Counted from the stretch's first letter, positions 33,508 to 42,012 are shown. The stretch: 54,068 nt of DNA from Sandaracinaceae bacterium (GCA_017881055.1 JADGRF010000145.1:1-54068), one strand, 5' to 3'. Made by a program: numbers and translations. Notes: generated from the sequence alone by a model not told the origin.

Positions 33508-35400
33508 TCAAACGAAGCTGCGGATCTTCGTCAGGATCGCGTCGGCATCGATGCCCTGGTGCACCATCTGCTCCCAGAGGCCGCCCGCGCCGTGGCGCTT
33601 GGTACCGAGGTGTGCGTACTTCGGCGTGAGACCGCGCTCCAGCAACCAGGTGCCGTAGCGCATGCCGAGGCCCGTCTTCTCGTTCTGGCTCTCGACCACC
33701 AGCACGAACTTGGTCTCGCCGGCGCGCAAGAGCGCTTCGCTGTCCAGCACGTTGAGCGTGGCCTTGTTGATCAAGCCCACGTCCACGCCAGCTGCGCGCA
33801 GGCGCTCCACCGCGTCGAGCGAGCGGTACAGCATCTCGCCGTAGCTCACCACGTAGCCGGCCGTGCCGTGACGAATGACTTCGTCCTTGCCCGGCGTGAA
33901 CTCGTAGCCTGGGCCGTAGAACGGCTTGCCGGATTCATCGAGAATTTCAGGCGTCTCCGAGCGCGTCGAGAACAGAAAGCGCGCGCCCGGATCGTTCCAG
34001 ATGCGCTTCACGGCCGCGCGCATCTGGTGCTGATCCGCGGGGAAGTACAGGCGCGTCGTGTCGCCTTCGGGCAGGCCATTGTCGGCGAAGAAGTTGTTGA
34101 TGCCGAAGTGGCAGGTGTTGTCGGCCATGTCGTCGACACCGGCGTGCGAGAAATGGCAGAGCACGTTGGCTTCGTTCAGGCGCGCCATCGTGAGCTCGCT
34201 GATGATCATCTCCAGGAACGCCGAGAACGTGGCGAACACACCCTGACGACCCGGCTCCATGCCAAAGCCTGCGCAGGCGGAGAAGTTGGCGCGCTCCATG
34301 ATGCCGCCCGACACGTAGCATTCGGGCGCGACCTTCTTGATGTGCGTGAGGCCGCACGAACCCTCGAGATCGCTGTCGACCACGAGCACGGTCGCCTTGC
34401 GCGCGGCGGGCGTCATCGGGGCCAGGATCTCGGCCACCGCTTGGCCAAACACTTCGCGGTTCTTGCCCATCACGCTGCTGCTGCCGCAATGCGCGGACGG
34501 CCGCTTGGGCTTCTCGACGGCCTTCAAGTACGCGACAGCTGCAACATGCCCGCGCGCGCCGAGATACTCGATCGCGGTCTGCGCTTTGACCACGTCGTGG
34601 CCCTTCGGGCTGCCTTCGATGCCGGGCACGCCAGGGGCCATCTTGCGCTTGTTGATCAGCGCCACGGGGCCTTGCGCGCGCAACGCCGCTGCCATGCGCG
34701 TGAACAACGTGTCGACGTTCTCGCCATCGCCCACGTCGACCGGCAGGCCGTGACCGGCCAGCGTCTTCTCGACGCTGTAGCCGTGCATGTACTGGCTCGG
34801 GTGGCCTGCGATCGTGACGTCGTTGTCGTCGATGAAGAGCTTCACCGACAGGCCATGCGCGACGCAGAAACGAGCCGCTTCGGCATCGTTGCCTTCCTGC
34901 TGCGAGCCATCCGAGCCGTAGAGCAGCACGGACTTGCCCGGGTTCGCGAATGCGACGCCGTTCACGTACGGCCACATGTGCCCGAGGCGGCCCGACGAGA
35001 AGTCGAGACCCGGCGTGTAGTTGCGCTCGGAGTGACCGGGCAGGTGCGAGTCCGCCTCGCGGTAGTGCAACAGGCGCTCGGCGGACATGTGCCCGCGCAG
35101 CACGCTCATCAGGTACTGAATCGCGACGCGATGGCCCGCCTCGTCGAAGTGGATCGGCACGATCGGAGCGCCGCCCTTGATGAAACCCTCCGCGATCAGC
35201 ACCTCGGGCACGATGTCGAACGGCCCGCCGGTATGCCCGCCGAGCCCCTTGGCCTCGGCGACCGCGGTGAAAAAGATGATCGCATCGCGGCACAGCGCAA
35301 TGTCGTGCACCAGATCCGCCCGCTGCGCCGGCGTCAAAGCCGTCTGCGAAGCATCAAACGAAAGCGCCCGAAAAGCCCCAAGATCGATCGGAAAACCCAT
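33508..35400 (-). CDS. Transketolase-family thiamine enzyme
   Basis: A 630-residue complete transketolase-type protein with three domains. The TPP motif is YGSDGSQQEGNDAEAARF near residue 165, running to IDDNDVTIAG about 30 residues later. The substrate-side KGLGGHTGGPFDIVPEVLIA is near residue 50. The pyrimidine domain includes FSACAGFGMEPGRQGVFATF, where the catalytic Glu region lies. Family members transfer two-carbon ketol units in the pentose phosphate pathway. Sequence details differ from textbook TktA (for example LPGHSERNYTPGLDFSSG), so an alternative donor/acceptor pair is possible. Start: ATG 35400 with GGGAGAGG upstream. Monocistronic. Confidence 0.93.
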   Translation of the reverse strand: MGFPIDLGAFRALSFDASQTALTPAQRADLVHDIALCRDAIIFFTAVAEAKGLGGHTGGPFDIVPEVLIAEGFIKGGAPIVPIHFDEAGHRVAIQYLMSVLRGHMSAERLLHYREADSHLPGHSERNYTPGLDFSSGRLGHMWPYVNGVAFANPGKSVLLYGSDGSQQEGNDAEAARFCVAHGLSVKLFIDDNDVTIAGHPSQYMHGYSVEKTLAGHGLPVDVGDGENVDTLFTRMAAALRAQGPVALINKRKMAPGVPGIEGSPKGHDVVKAQTAIEYLGARGHVAAVAYLKAVEKPKRPSAHCGSSSVMGKNREVFGQAVAEILAPMTPAARKATVLVVDSDLEGSCGLTHIKKVAPECYVSGGIMERANFSACAGFGMEPGRQGVFATFSAFLEMIISELTMARLNEANVLCHFSHAGVDDMADNTCHFGINNFFADNGLPEGDTTRLYFPADQHQMRAAVKRIWNDPGARFLFSTRSETPEILDESGKPFYGPGYEFTPGKDEVIRHGTAGYVVSYGEMLYRSLDAVERLRAAGVDVGLINKATLNVLDSEALLRAGETKFVLVVESQNEKTGLGMRYGTWLLERGLTPKYAHLGTKRHGAGGLWEQMVHQGIDADAILTKIRSFV

Positions 35401-35606
35401 CTACCAGCACCTCTCCCGAAAGTGCCCGCCTCTTATCACGTGGTCCGCCTCAAGTCCCGCGCGGAGGCTGATCGCGTCGCGCTTTGGGCGCATCCGCGGC
35501 TTACCTCCTCGCGCGGGTCGGTCACGTACAGGAAGTACGCTCCCTCGCCGCGCTGCGGGGGCGCTCGCGGCTGCATCCCAAATCGCGACGCTCGCGTTGT
35601 CGAGAG

Positions 35607-35640
35607 GTGAGCGCACGCGGCCCTTCGGGCGCGTCACAGG
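35607..35640. repeat. 34-bp direct repeat, copy 1
   Basis: Identical to 35681-35714. The core is GCGGCCCTTCGGGCGCG, which folds into a hairpin capped by a C(TTCG)G tetraloop, with GTGA/TCAC closing the base. Copy spacing is 74 bp start to start, leaving 40 bp of different sequence between copies. Confidence 0.9.
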
Positions 35641-35680
35641 CCGGGGCGCATAACAGAGTTGTAGCAAGTCGCTGCCCCGG

Positions 35681-35714
35681 GTGAGCGCACGCGGCCCTTC
35701 GGGCGCGTCACAGG
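35681..35714. repeat. 34-bp direct repeat, copy 2
   Basis: A perfect second copy of the hairpin repeat at 35607-35640. It ends 10 bp before the stop of the leftward gene at 35725-36666, so it could act as a 3' RNA structure for that transcript. No T-run follows in either direction. Confidence 0.9.
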
Positions 35715-35724
35715 AGGGCTGGGA

Positions 35725-36666
35725 TCAGAGACCGGAGAGGGGGTCGGCGTCGTTGATGCCTTCGAGGGGCTTCAAGACTTCACCCTTCTTGGCGTCTTCT
35801 TTGCGGGCATGGACGCGTTGCGCTTTCTCGCGCTCTTCGGTCTCCATGCGCTTCACGCGGGCGCGGTACTCGGCGTCGGTCTCGGTGTGTTGCTCGGCCG
35901 CGAATACGCTGCGGTGCGTGTTGCCGGCGCGTGCAACTTCCGTGTTGTTGCTATTGGAGTTGCTCTTCGGGCTGTCGTCTTCGTCATCGATGATGCGATG
36001 CGGGGTCGCGGGGCGCGACGAGGCAAGCTCGCGCACCGTGGCCATCTCTTCGAAGATCAACGCATAAACGCCGCGCTTGGCGTTGTCCGCCGCACGCAGG
36101 CGCGAGTTGCGATCGAGGAACTCGACCCATTGCGTCTTGCCTTGGCCGGGTGAGAGCTCGCCGGTCTTGTCGTGACCCTGGCCAAACTTCTTCTCGATCG
36201 ACTGCGAGAACTTCTTGAAGGCGCCGCCGAACATGCCGGTGTCATAGGCCTTGTACCACTTCCACAAATGGCCGCTGACGAAGAAGTAGTAGTTCTGCGA
36301 GGCGCCGTCGTCGTACGCGATCATCGACTCGCCATTGCCTGCACGGAACTCACCGGCGATCGGGCTCGAGTCCCAGCGGCTGTGTCCCTCGAACTGCACG
36401 ATGCCACGCTCGACCGAGTCGCGCGCGCGCTTGGCGTCGCTCTTGAGCTGATCCTGCTTGTGTGAGTCGCGAGTCTTCGCGAGCTGCTCGTCGAGCCGTT
36501 CGTCGATCTTGCGCTTCACGAAGGTCACGACCTCGTGCTCGCTCATGCCCCAGCGCAGGTCGCCCAGCGAGGTCGCGATCTTGCTCGCCTCCGCGGACGC
36601 CGGGCTCGGCCGTCCGGAGACCACCATGAACAGACCGATCAGGAACAACACCGAACAATGCCTCAT
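35725..36666 (-). CDS. Secreted protein of unknown function with charged C-terminus
   Basis: A 313-residue product. It has a clear signal peptide (hydrophobic residues 5-17, ASAEA cleavage region). The mature part begins TSLGDLRWGMSEHEVVTFVK, a pattern seen in several uncharacterised myxobacterial periplasmic proteins. It then has a compact aromatic-rich region (DDGASQNYYFFVSGHLWKWY) up to ~residue 210. The last ~100 residues are Asp/Ser/Asn- then Glu/Lys/Arg-rich and probably disordered or coiled-coil (RVKRMETEEREKAQRVHARK). No catalytic motif is seen. The next gene upstream starts about 100 bp away. Confidence 0.85.
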   Translation of the reverse strand: MRHCSVLFLIGLFMVVSGRPSPASAEASKIATSLGDLRWGMSEHEVVTFVKRKIDERLDEQLAKTRDSHKQDQLKSDAKRARDSVERGIVQFEGHSRWDSSPIAGEFRAGNGESMIAYDDGASQNYYFFVSGHLWKWYKAYDTGMFGGAFKKFSQSIEKKFGQGHDKTGELSPGQGKTQWVEFLDRNSRLRAADNAKRGVYALIFEEMATVRELASSRPATPHRIIDDEDDSPKSNSNSNNTEVARAGNTHRSVFAAEQHTETDAEYRARVKRMETEEREKAQRVHARKEDAKKGEVLKPLEGINDADPLSGL

Positions 36667-36769
36667 GAGACCTCCAGAACTTCAGGCGAGCATGCGCTCA
36701 CGGCCAGTGTGTAACTTTAGTACATACTGCGCAAATCTGCCACCGTGCAAGGGGAGCCGCTGGATCCCG

Positions 36770-37684
36770 CTACTCGCACTGCCCAAAGGGCGGCTTCGGG
36801 ATCTCCAAAAAGTCCAATCCTGACGCGGAGTAAGGCTCGCAGAAGCAGCCCGCACCGGCGTCGTCGGTACCGGCGTCGTCGACTCCCACGCTGGTGCTAC
36901 AGGCGGGACGACAGACGGAGTCCGTCTGCGACCACTTGCTGGGAGCCAGGTGCACCGGGCCGAAACACGAGCTACCCGCCTTGCAGTCGTTCACGTACGT
37001 GCACCGCTGCTGGTCCGCGACCGCGGCCTGTGGCACTGGCAAGCAGACGCTGAGCGCACCGTCCTGGCTGTCGTTGAGTTGCAGGTAACACGCCTTGCCC
37101 TTGGGGCAGCCGGTTTGTTTCGCCACGTCGCAGCCATCGCTCTCGATGCAGACCTCTTCGTACTGGCCCGGCCCGAAGCAATACGCCGAGCGGCTCGCGC
37201 AGCTCTCGCGCGTATCTTTGAACGTGCCGCTCTGGCAAATGGGCTGACAGCTCGAAGCGCCCCGCACCAGCGGATCCTTCTCGCAGATCGTTCCGTCGCC
37301 GCACGGATCGAGAAACACAGGCTCGAGCAAGCCTTGGGTCTCGTACTTCTCCGACCATGGATCGCAGGGATCACCGAGCGCGCGCAGCTGCGGAGCATCG
37401 ACGCAGCTGGCGTAGATCACGGTCGTGCTGCTGGACTGCATGCGGATCAGCTCGTCGCAGACTTGGCCGCTCTTGCACGCGGACGGGTTGAAGCGGTCGC
37501 ACGCCGGCAGCGGATCGTCGCCGCTGACTGCGGCGTCGAGACGGGGAATGGCAGCGACGCCGGAGTCGTGCTGCGCGGCGCCGGCATCGCTCTTCGCCGC
37601 GGCGGTGTCGTCGCTGCAAGCACAGAACATGAACGACGCAGCCAGCGTGCCGATCGAAATCCCGAGCCGTGCGAGCGTACGCAT
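36770..37684 (-). CDS. Cys-rich lipoprotein
   Basis: A 304-residue product from the ATG at 37684. The signal sequence ends FMFCACSDDTAA, a plausible lipobox followed by Asp at +3. An Asp/Ala-rich linker leads to a body with over 20 Cys arranged in short loops (CKSGQVCDEL, DPCGDGTICEK, CPKGKACYL, CKAGSSCF). These spacings recall the small disulfide-rich 'CxxGxxC' modules of other Myxococcota surface proteins. No enzyme motif is present. It is divergent from the FHA gene with a 136-bp shared upstream region. The cysteine blocks resemble those of the larger lipoprotein at 43143-44813. Confidence 0.85.
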   Translation of the reverse strand: MRTLARLGISIGTLAASFMFCACSDDTAAAKSDAGAAQHDSGVAAIPRLDAAVSGDDPLPACDRFNPSACKSGQVCDELIRMQSSSTTVIYASCVDAPQLRALGDPCDPWSEKYETQGLLEPVFLDPCGDGTICEKDPLVRGASSCQPICQSGTFKDTRESCASRSAYCFGPGQYEEVCIESDGCDVAKQTGCPKGKACYLQLNDSQDGALSVCLPVPQAAVADQQRCTYVNDCKAGSSCFGPVHLAPSKWSQTDSVCRPACSTSVGVDDAGTDDAGAGCFCEPYSASGLDFLEIPKPPFGQCE

Positions 37685-37820
37685 GCTTCGGACGCTAACC
37701 GCAGCCCCTGCCGATGGGAAGCCTGCGCGTGTGAATCGATGCACGGCGAGGTGGGTCGGGTGCGTACCCAGCCTGCAGGATTCTTCCGTGCATGCGCGCA
37801 GCAGGCTATGATTCGCGGGT

Positions 37821-38447
37821 ATGGCCGAGCTGGTGCTTCGCCTGAGGGATCGTGAGCTGAGCCGAGTTCCCATCCTGAGCACCAGGATGACACTCGGTCG
37901 CGACGCCACGTCCGATCTCGTGATCGACAATGCAGGCGTCTCGCGCACGCACGCGATCCTGATCTACGTCGACGCGCAGTACCGAATCCGGGACGCCGAG
38001 AGTCAGAACGGCCTGACCGTCAACGGACAGCGCGTGCATGAGGCCGTGCTGAGCTACGGCGACATCATCGGCATCAACAAGTTCGAGATCGAGCTGCTCG
38101 AGAGCGGCCACTATCCGGTGCAGGTCGGCGAGCAGCCGAAAGCTCCGGCCGTGAAGAACGTGATGGGCACGCTGCAGATGGATCCCGCGACCGCCGCGCG
38201 CATGCGCGACGAAGCGATGGCGAAGATCGCAGCGCTGAACGGTCAGCCCGCGCCGACGCACGCGCATAGCCCGGGCGTGAGGGGCAACACGGGGGCGTCG
38301 CGACGGCCGCCCGCACGAGCGCCCTCGGTGCGTGCCGCGCCTGCACCGCAAGGCTCCGACGTGGTCGCGATCTTGAAAGTGGCGGGCCTCGTGTTGCTCG
38401 GCTTGGTCGCGCTGGGCGGTGCGGCGTTGTTCGTGCTGTCTCACTGA
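37821..38447 (+). CDS. FHA-domain protein with C-terminal membrane helix
   Basis: A 208-residue protein. The FHA domain covers residues ~5-90: MTLGRDATSDLVIDNAGVSR with SRTHA gives the conserved GR, S and H residues that bind phosphothreonine, followed by RDAESQNGLTVNGQRV, the conserved NG. A Pro/Ala/Arg linker (~130-185) leads to a single membrane helix (VAGLVLLGLVALGGAALFVL) and the stop. A tail-anchored topology places the FHA domain in the cytoplasm. The partner kinase is not in the window. Coding-like sequence continues after the stop in another frame (see 38448-38551), so the natural C-terminus may be longer. Confidence 0.92.
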   Translation: MAELVLRLRDRELSRVPILSTRMTLGRDATSDLVIDNAGVSRTHAILIYVDAQYRIRDAESQNGLTVNGQRVHEAVLSYGDIIGINKFEIELLESGHYPVQVGEQPKAPAVKNVMGTLQMDPATAARMRDEAMAKIAALNGQPAPTHAHSPGVRGNTGASRRPPARAPSVRAAPAPQGSDVVAILKVAGLVLLGLVALGGAALFVLSH

Positions 38448-38551
38448 GTGGCGACCGCTCAGGTGGCCGACTCGGCAAGCCCGTGCCCGTCAACGTGATG
38501 CCGGACGGGGTGCTGTTGCACGTGGCCGGTCAAGGTGGCAAGAAGCCCTGA
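38448..38551 (+). other. Out-of-frame coding-like segment after the FHA gene
   Basis: In the frame one base back from the FHA frame, bases up to a TGA at 38549-38551 translate as GDRSGGRLGKPVPVNVMPDG and on to VLLHVAGQGGKKP. Roughly four of five codons end in G or C, and the peptide looks protein-like, whereas the other two frames give Arg/Trp-rich strings. It could be the real C-terminus of the FHA protein displaced by a -1 frameshift, the relic of another gene, or a small ORF starting at GTG 38483 or ATG 38498. Confidence 0.4.
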
Positions 38552-38552
38552 G

Positions 38553-39170
38553 ATGAACACGAGCTATCTGCCGTTTTGGATAGGCGGGCTGCTCCTGACC
38601 TCGGTCCCGATCCTGCATTGGATGCTACTGGGCCGAACGATGGCGGTATCAGGACGCTTCTCGTCTATCGTGGACCGCATGCGTCACGGCGCAGCGGAAC
38701 CCGCGCCGGACACGGACGCGCTGCTAGCCGCGATCCGAGCCGCGACCGAGCAGGCGTTCGCTGCGGGCGCGACCGAAGACATCGCGCGCATGAATTCCGC
38801 GAGTATGAATGGGGCGACGGCGACGACCCCGGCGCTCGCAGCGGACGAGAGCGTCACCACGCACACGAGCTTTCTCGTTGGGCTCGTGCTCGGAGGCGTC
38901 GTGTCGAGGCTGCTCTCGCGCGGCGCGCCGACGCTCACGAGCACGCTTGCGGGTCCGCTCTTTTCGCGCATGCTCGGACACGGAGCGTTTGGCTACGTCG
39001 CGCTGTTCGTGGGTGGCAGCTGCATCGGATTCGGCACGCGCATGGCCGGCGGTTGCACGTCGGGGCATGGGCTGTGCGGGTTGAGCCAACGCCAAATGGG
39101 CAGCTTGGTTGCGACCTGCGCGTTCTTCGGCTCGGCGGTAGCTACCTCGTTCGCGTTGGAGGCGCTGTGA
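38553..39170 (+). CDS. YeeE/YedE-family transporter subunit (first half)
   Basis: A 205-residue membrane protein from the ATG at 38553. Helices are predicted near residues 5-25, 110-125, 145-165 and 180-200, with a long Ala/Thr/Met-rich segment (~35-105) between the first and second. The family signature is GFGTRMAGGCTSGHGLCGLS, with the Cys that in YeeE-type thiosulfate transporters lies on the substrate path. Its TGA overlaps the GTG of the next gene. Together the two match the two-gene form of YeeE/YedE, thought to import thiosulfate or related sulfur. A GTG at 38535 is an alternative start. Confidence 0.9.
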   Translation: MNTSYLPFWIGGLLLTSVPILHWMLLGRTMAVSGRFSSIVDRMRHGAAEPAPDTDALLAAIRAATEQAFAAGATEDIARMNSASMNGATATTPALAADESVTTHTSFLVGLVLGGVVSRLLSRGAPTLTSTLAGPLFSRMLGHGAFGYVALFVGGSCIGFGTRMAGGCTSGHGLCGLSQRQMGSLVATCAFFGSAVATSFALEAL

Positions 39171-39595
39171 AACACGCCGCGCTCACGCTGCTGCTCGGTG
39201 CGGTGCTCGGCTTTTCGCTGAGTCGCATCGGCTTTTCATCGTGGGACGAAGTCCACCGCATGTTCACGTTCGCGAGCCTGCGTATGTTCTTCACGTTCCT
39301 GCTCGCGGTCAGCGTGCTGGCGCTGCTCTTCCCGGGGTTTCGTCGCGGCTTTCCGAGCCGGGTACCGCTCACCGATCGGCCGATTCACAAAGGCACGTTG
39401 CTCGGCGGCCTGGTATTCGGCGTGGGCTGGGCACTCTCTGGTTCGTGCCCGAGCGTCGCGCTGGTGCAGCTCGGCGAAGGCCAGCTCGGCGCGCTCGTCA
39501 CGCTCGCCGGAACCTTCGCGGGCAACTACGGTTACGCGCTCTTGCGTGAGCGTTATCTGCATTGGGATACGGTTGGCAGCTGCGCAGACGAGTGA
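39167..39595 (+). CDS. YeeE/YedE-family transporter subunit (second half, DUF6691-like)
   Basis: A 142-residue membrane protein from a GTG at 39167, with GGAG 6 bases upstream. Four hydrophobic helices are predicted. The signature GLVFGVGWALSGSCPSVALV, with a Cys in a Gly-rich turn, is the counterpart of the CTSGHG block in the preceding gene. The stop/start overlap (GTGA) makes equal co-expression likely. Sulfur-compound transport is inferred from the family. No sulfurtransferase or rhodanese gene is adjacent to confirm it. Confidence 0.9.
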   Translation: MKHAALTLLLGAVLGFSLSRIGFSSWDEVHRMFTFASLRMFFTFLLAVSVLALLFPGFRRGFPSRVPLTDRPIHKGTLLGGLVFGVGWALSGSCPSVALVQLGEGQLGALVTLAGTFAGNYGYALLRERYLHWDTVGSCADE

Positions 39596-39616
39596 GACGA
39601 AGTCACACGACTGACG

Positions 39617-39644
39617 CCTGATGACTCGCAACGGAGTCTTCAGG
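39617..39644. terminator. Hairpin between convergent YeeE-like and fibro-slime genes
   Basis: CCTGA-T-GACTC pairs with GAGTC-T-TCAGG (two 5-bp stems split by one T-T mismatch) around a 6-base loop, exactly across the junction of two convergent genes. Its right arm includes the stop of the leftward gene. A shared terminator is plausible, although no strong T-run follows. Confidence 0.5.
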
Positions 39645-40575
39645 ATGGCGGCGGGGGGGGTGGCGGCGGCTGCACGATCGTGAAGCAGTTGATCGTGGTC
39701 TCGAGATGGAAGTTCGAGCCGCTGGTGTGACGCTCGGCTTGGAAGATATCCATGCTGTACGTCATGCCCTTCGCCAGGCCGTTCTGCTGCGCGAACGTGT
39801 CCATGTCGACGGTGCCCATGAGCGGACTGTGCATGCCGCCGAGATCGACTGCGAGCACGCCATTCACGAAGATCCACACGTCGTCGTCGCCACGGAACAT
39901 CAACACTTCGCCGCCCTGATAGGTGAACTTGGTGCGGATCTCGGTGGTGAAGTGAAAGTTGTGGCCCGTGGTCATGTAGTTGCCGAAGCCCTTGCCGTCG
40001 ATCGGAAAGAACGCGGTGCTGTCGTAGACGAAGCGACCGGGCGTAGTCTCGGTGAGCGGCAGCGGAACTTCGAAGCGCATGTTGACGTTCGGCGTGTCCA
40101 CGTACCACTGGTAAAACTGCGCGGCGCTGTGCGTCTCGGCGGTTGCGCCCGCGGGTGCGTACGCGGGGTAGCCCATCTCCAGCATCGGCTTCACGATGCC
40201 TTTTTGACCTTGGCCTGCGAAGATCGCCGCCAGGTTCGTGAAGTCGAAAGGCATCTCGAAGTCGGAGTTGGTGTCGGGCGTGAAATCGCGGACGATCGCG
40301 GTGATCTGGCCGCAGCTCGGATCGCGCGTGACCGTGCCGGCGCCGGCATCGTGGGCCACGATCGCCCCGTCGCCTGCGCCCGTGATCTGCGGCGCCGCCG
40401 CGTCAGGATTACCGAAGCTCACACTGCCAGCGCTGCCACCGAGGCTCGCGTCCGAGCCGTTAGCTGCAACGTCCTGACCTTGTCCGGTGTGCCGGGCTGG
40501 TGCCGCACTACATGCCGCGAGTGACGAGAGCGCAACGACCATGCACGTGACGAAGAAAAACCCTGCGCGCTGCAT
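39640..40575 (-). CDS. Fibro-slime domain lipoprotein
   Basis: A 311-residue product from the ATG at 40575 (a GTG at 40593 would add six residues). The signal ends in the lipobox ALSSLAACSAAPA. A Gly/Ser/Asp/Ala linker follows (~20-85). The body is a fibro-slime/PA14-like domain: TAIVRDFTPDTNSDFEMPFD, FTYQGGEVLMFRGDDDVWIF, VNGVLAVDLGG and LDIFQAER-type strands (MDIFQAERHTSGSNFHLET). GDDDVWIFVNG is the family hallmark and likely binds carbohydrate or calcium. The C-terminus is an eight-proline tail encoded by a G8 tract on the plus strand. It lies just downstream of the cardiolipin synthase gene. Confidence 0.93.
   Translation of the reverse strand: MQRAGFFFVTCMVVALSSLAACSAAPARHTGQGQDVAANGSDASLGGSAGSVSFGNPDAAAPQITGAGDGAIVAHDAGAGTVTRDPSCGQITAIVRDFTPDTNSDFEMPFDFTNLAAIFAGQGQKGIVKPMLEMGYPAYAPAGATAETHSAAQFYQWYVDTPNVNMRFEVPLPLTETTPGRFVYDSTAFFPIDGKGFGNYMTTGHNFHFTTEIRTKFTYQGGEVLMFRGDDDVWIFVNGVLAVDLGGMHSPLMGTVDMDTFAQQNGLAKGMTYSMDIFQAERHTSGSNFHLETTINCFTIVQPPPPPPPPS
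39653..39660 (-). repeat. G8/C8 homopolymer in the 3' end of the fibro-slime gene
   Basis: Eight consecutive G on the plus strand encode part of the polyproline tail of the leftward gene. Slippage here would alter only the last few residues and the stop position. Confidence 0.8.
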
Positions 40576-40596
40576 TACGCCTGAGTATCGCACGTT

Positions 40597-42012
40597 TCAT
40601 TCGAGCGGCGCGAGTAGCCGGGCCAGCGCTTCGAAGAGCTGGCGAGCTCGGCCGGAAGGGCGCAACTCCACGCAGTCCGGCAAGAGCGACACGAACCAGT
40701 GCTGCGCCGCTTCGATCTCGGCGCTGGTCGTGAACAGGAGCGCGATCTCGTAATTCAGGAACAGCGAGCGCATGTCGACGTTGGCGCTACCGAGCACGCC
40801 CATGCTGTCGTCGATGATGAACACCTTGCCGTGCATCATGCCGGGGGCGTAGCAGTGGATGTGGCCGCCAGCCTTGGCAATTTCGCGCAGGTGGCTGGCG
40901 CCCGCGAGATCGGCGGTGAAGTGATTCGAGCGCGCGGGCACGACGATGCGCACGTCGACGCCACGGCGCAGCGCGAGGAGCACGCCGCGGGCCAGCGCTT
41001 CATCGGGCACGAAGTAGGGCGTGGCGATCCACAGGCGCTTTTTCGCCTCGAACATGCCGCACAGAAACGCGTCGTAGATGAGATCGCTCTCGACATCGGG
41101 GCCGCTCGCGACGATCTGCACGACCGCGCCGGGCTGTGCGCCGACTTGGTCGGGCGTAGACTGCGCGGCCTCGAGCGCACGTTCCTGGGGCGAAGGGCCG
41201 AGCCGCTGGCCGGCGGCGAACTGCCAATCGGCGTGGAAGATCGCAGCGATGTCGGCGACGGCGGGGCCCGACAGGCGCGTCGCGAGATCGCGCCAGCGCT
41301 CTTGGCTCGGCGCGGGGCCCATGTACTCGCGGGCGAGATTCATGCCGCCCACGATCGCGACGGCGTCGTCGATCACGACGATCTTGCGATGCAGGCGCAG
41401 GTTGGCGTTGCCGCGAAACACCGCCCAGACCGGCATGAAGAACGCGACGCGTCCGCCCGCACGGCGCAGCGCGGCAAGCCTCTTGCCGCTCGAGCGAAAC
41501 TTGAACAGGGCGTCGATCAAGAGCCGCACCTGCACGCCCTGCCGCGCCTTCTTCTCGAGCGCATCCACGATCGCGTTGCCGACTTCGTCGCCGGCCAAGA
41601 TCAGCGTGGAGATGTGAATGGAGCGCTGCGCTGCTGCGATCGACGCGAGTAGGGCGGCAAACACCGTCTCGCCGTTGGGCAATACCTCGGCCGTGTTGCC
41701 CGACGTGGGACGCGGTGCTCCCGCCGCACAGAGCACGCGCGTCGTGTCGCTCATCGTGGGGTCGATGGGCACGGCGCTCGGATACAGCTTGTGCTTCGAC
41801 GCAGCGCGCCGGCGCAGCTTGCGGCCACCGAACACCAGGTACAACGGCACGCCCACGTACGGAATGAGCGCGATGGCCAGGAGCCAGGCGAGCGTGCTGC
41901 CGGTAGGGCGGCGCTGCGTGAGCACCTGGGCCATGAACAGCGAGGCGATCGCGAAGCCGACGATCACCAGCAGATGCGACGAGAGCAGCTCCAGCATCCG
42001 CGCGGGCGACAT
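40597..42012 (-). CDS. cls: Cardiolipin synthase-like phospholipase D-family enzyme
   Basis: A 471-residue Cls-type protein. Two N-terminal membrane helices (~8-28, 38-58) precede GGRKLRRRAASK. The two catalytic HKD motifs are LRLHRKIVVIDDAVAIVGGM (near residue 205) and MMHGKVFIIDDSMGVLGSAN (near 390), each with the expected His, Lys and Asp. The enzyme condenses two phosphatidylglycerols, or PG with another lipid, at the inner membrane. The ATG at 42012 gives the family-like start MSPARMLELLSSHLLVIVGF. Longer starts add no family sequence. The fibro-slime gene follows at once. Confidence 0.96.
   Translation of the reverse strand: MSPARMLELLSSHLLVIVGFAIASLFMAQVLTQRRPTGSTLAWLLAIALIPYVGVPLYLVFGGRKLRRRAASKHKLYPSAVPIDPTMSDTTRVLCAAGAPRPTSGNTAEVLPNGETVFAALLASIAAAQRSIHISTLILAGDEVGNAIVDALEKKARQGVQVRLLIDALFKFRSSGKRLAALRRAGGRVAFFMPVWAVFRGNANLRLHRKIVVIDDAVAIVGGMNLAREYMGPAPSQERWRDLATRLSGPAVADIAAIFHADWQFAAGQRLGPSPQERALEAAQSTPDQVGAQPGAVVQIVASGPDVESDLIYDAFLCGMFEAKKRLWIATPYFVPDEALARGVLLALRRGVDVRIVVPARSNHFTADLAGASHLREIAKAGGHIHCYAPGMMHGKVFIIDDSMGVLGSANVDMRSLFLNYEIALLFTTSAEIEAAQHWFVSLLPDCVELRPSGRARQLFEALARLLAPLE

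Larger units (their letters stand above)
35401..35724. other. Gene-free spacer with repeat units and hairpins
   Basis: A 324-bp stretch between the 5' end of the transketolase gene and the 3' end of a leftward secreted-protein gene. I see no credible gene. It contains two perfect 34-bp repeats (listed separately), a GTAC-AGGAA-GTAC inverted repeat around 35525-35538, and a block at ~35510-35600 whose composition looks like an intergenic repeat family of proteobacterial genomes rather than unique sequence. The transketolase promoter must lie here. Confidence 0.55.

Noticed and set aside
33559..35610. 683-codon rightward ORF
   Set aside because: Antisense of the transketolase gene. Long antisense frames are expected at this GC content. 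Composition is Arg/Ala/His-rich with no domain.
35607..35714. Intrinsic terminators at the 34-bp repeats
   Set aside because: Stable tetraloop hairpins are present but no T-run follows on either strand, so I list them as repeats only.
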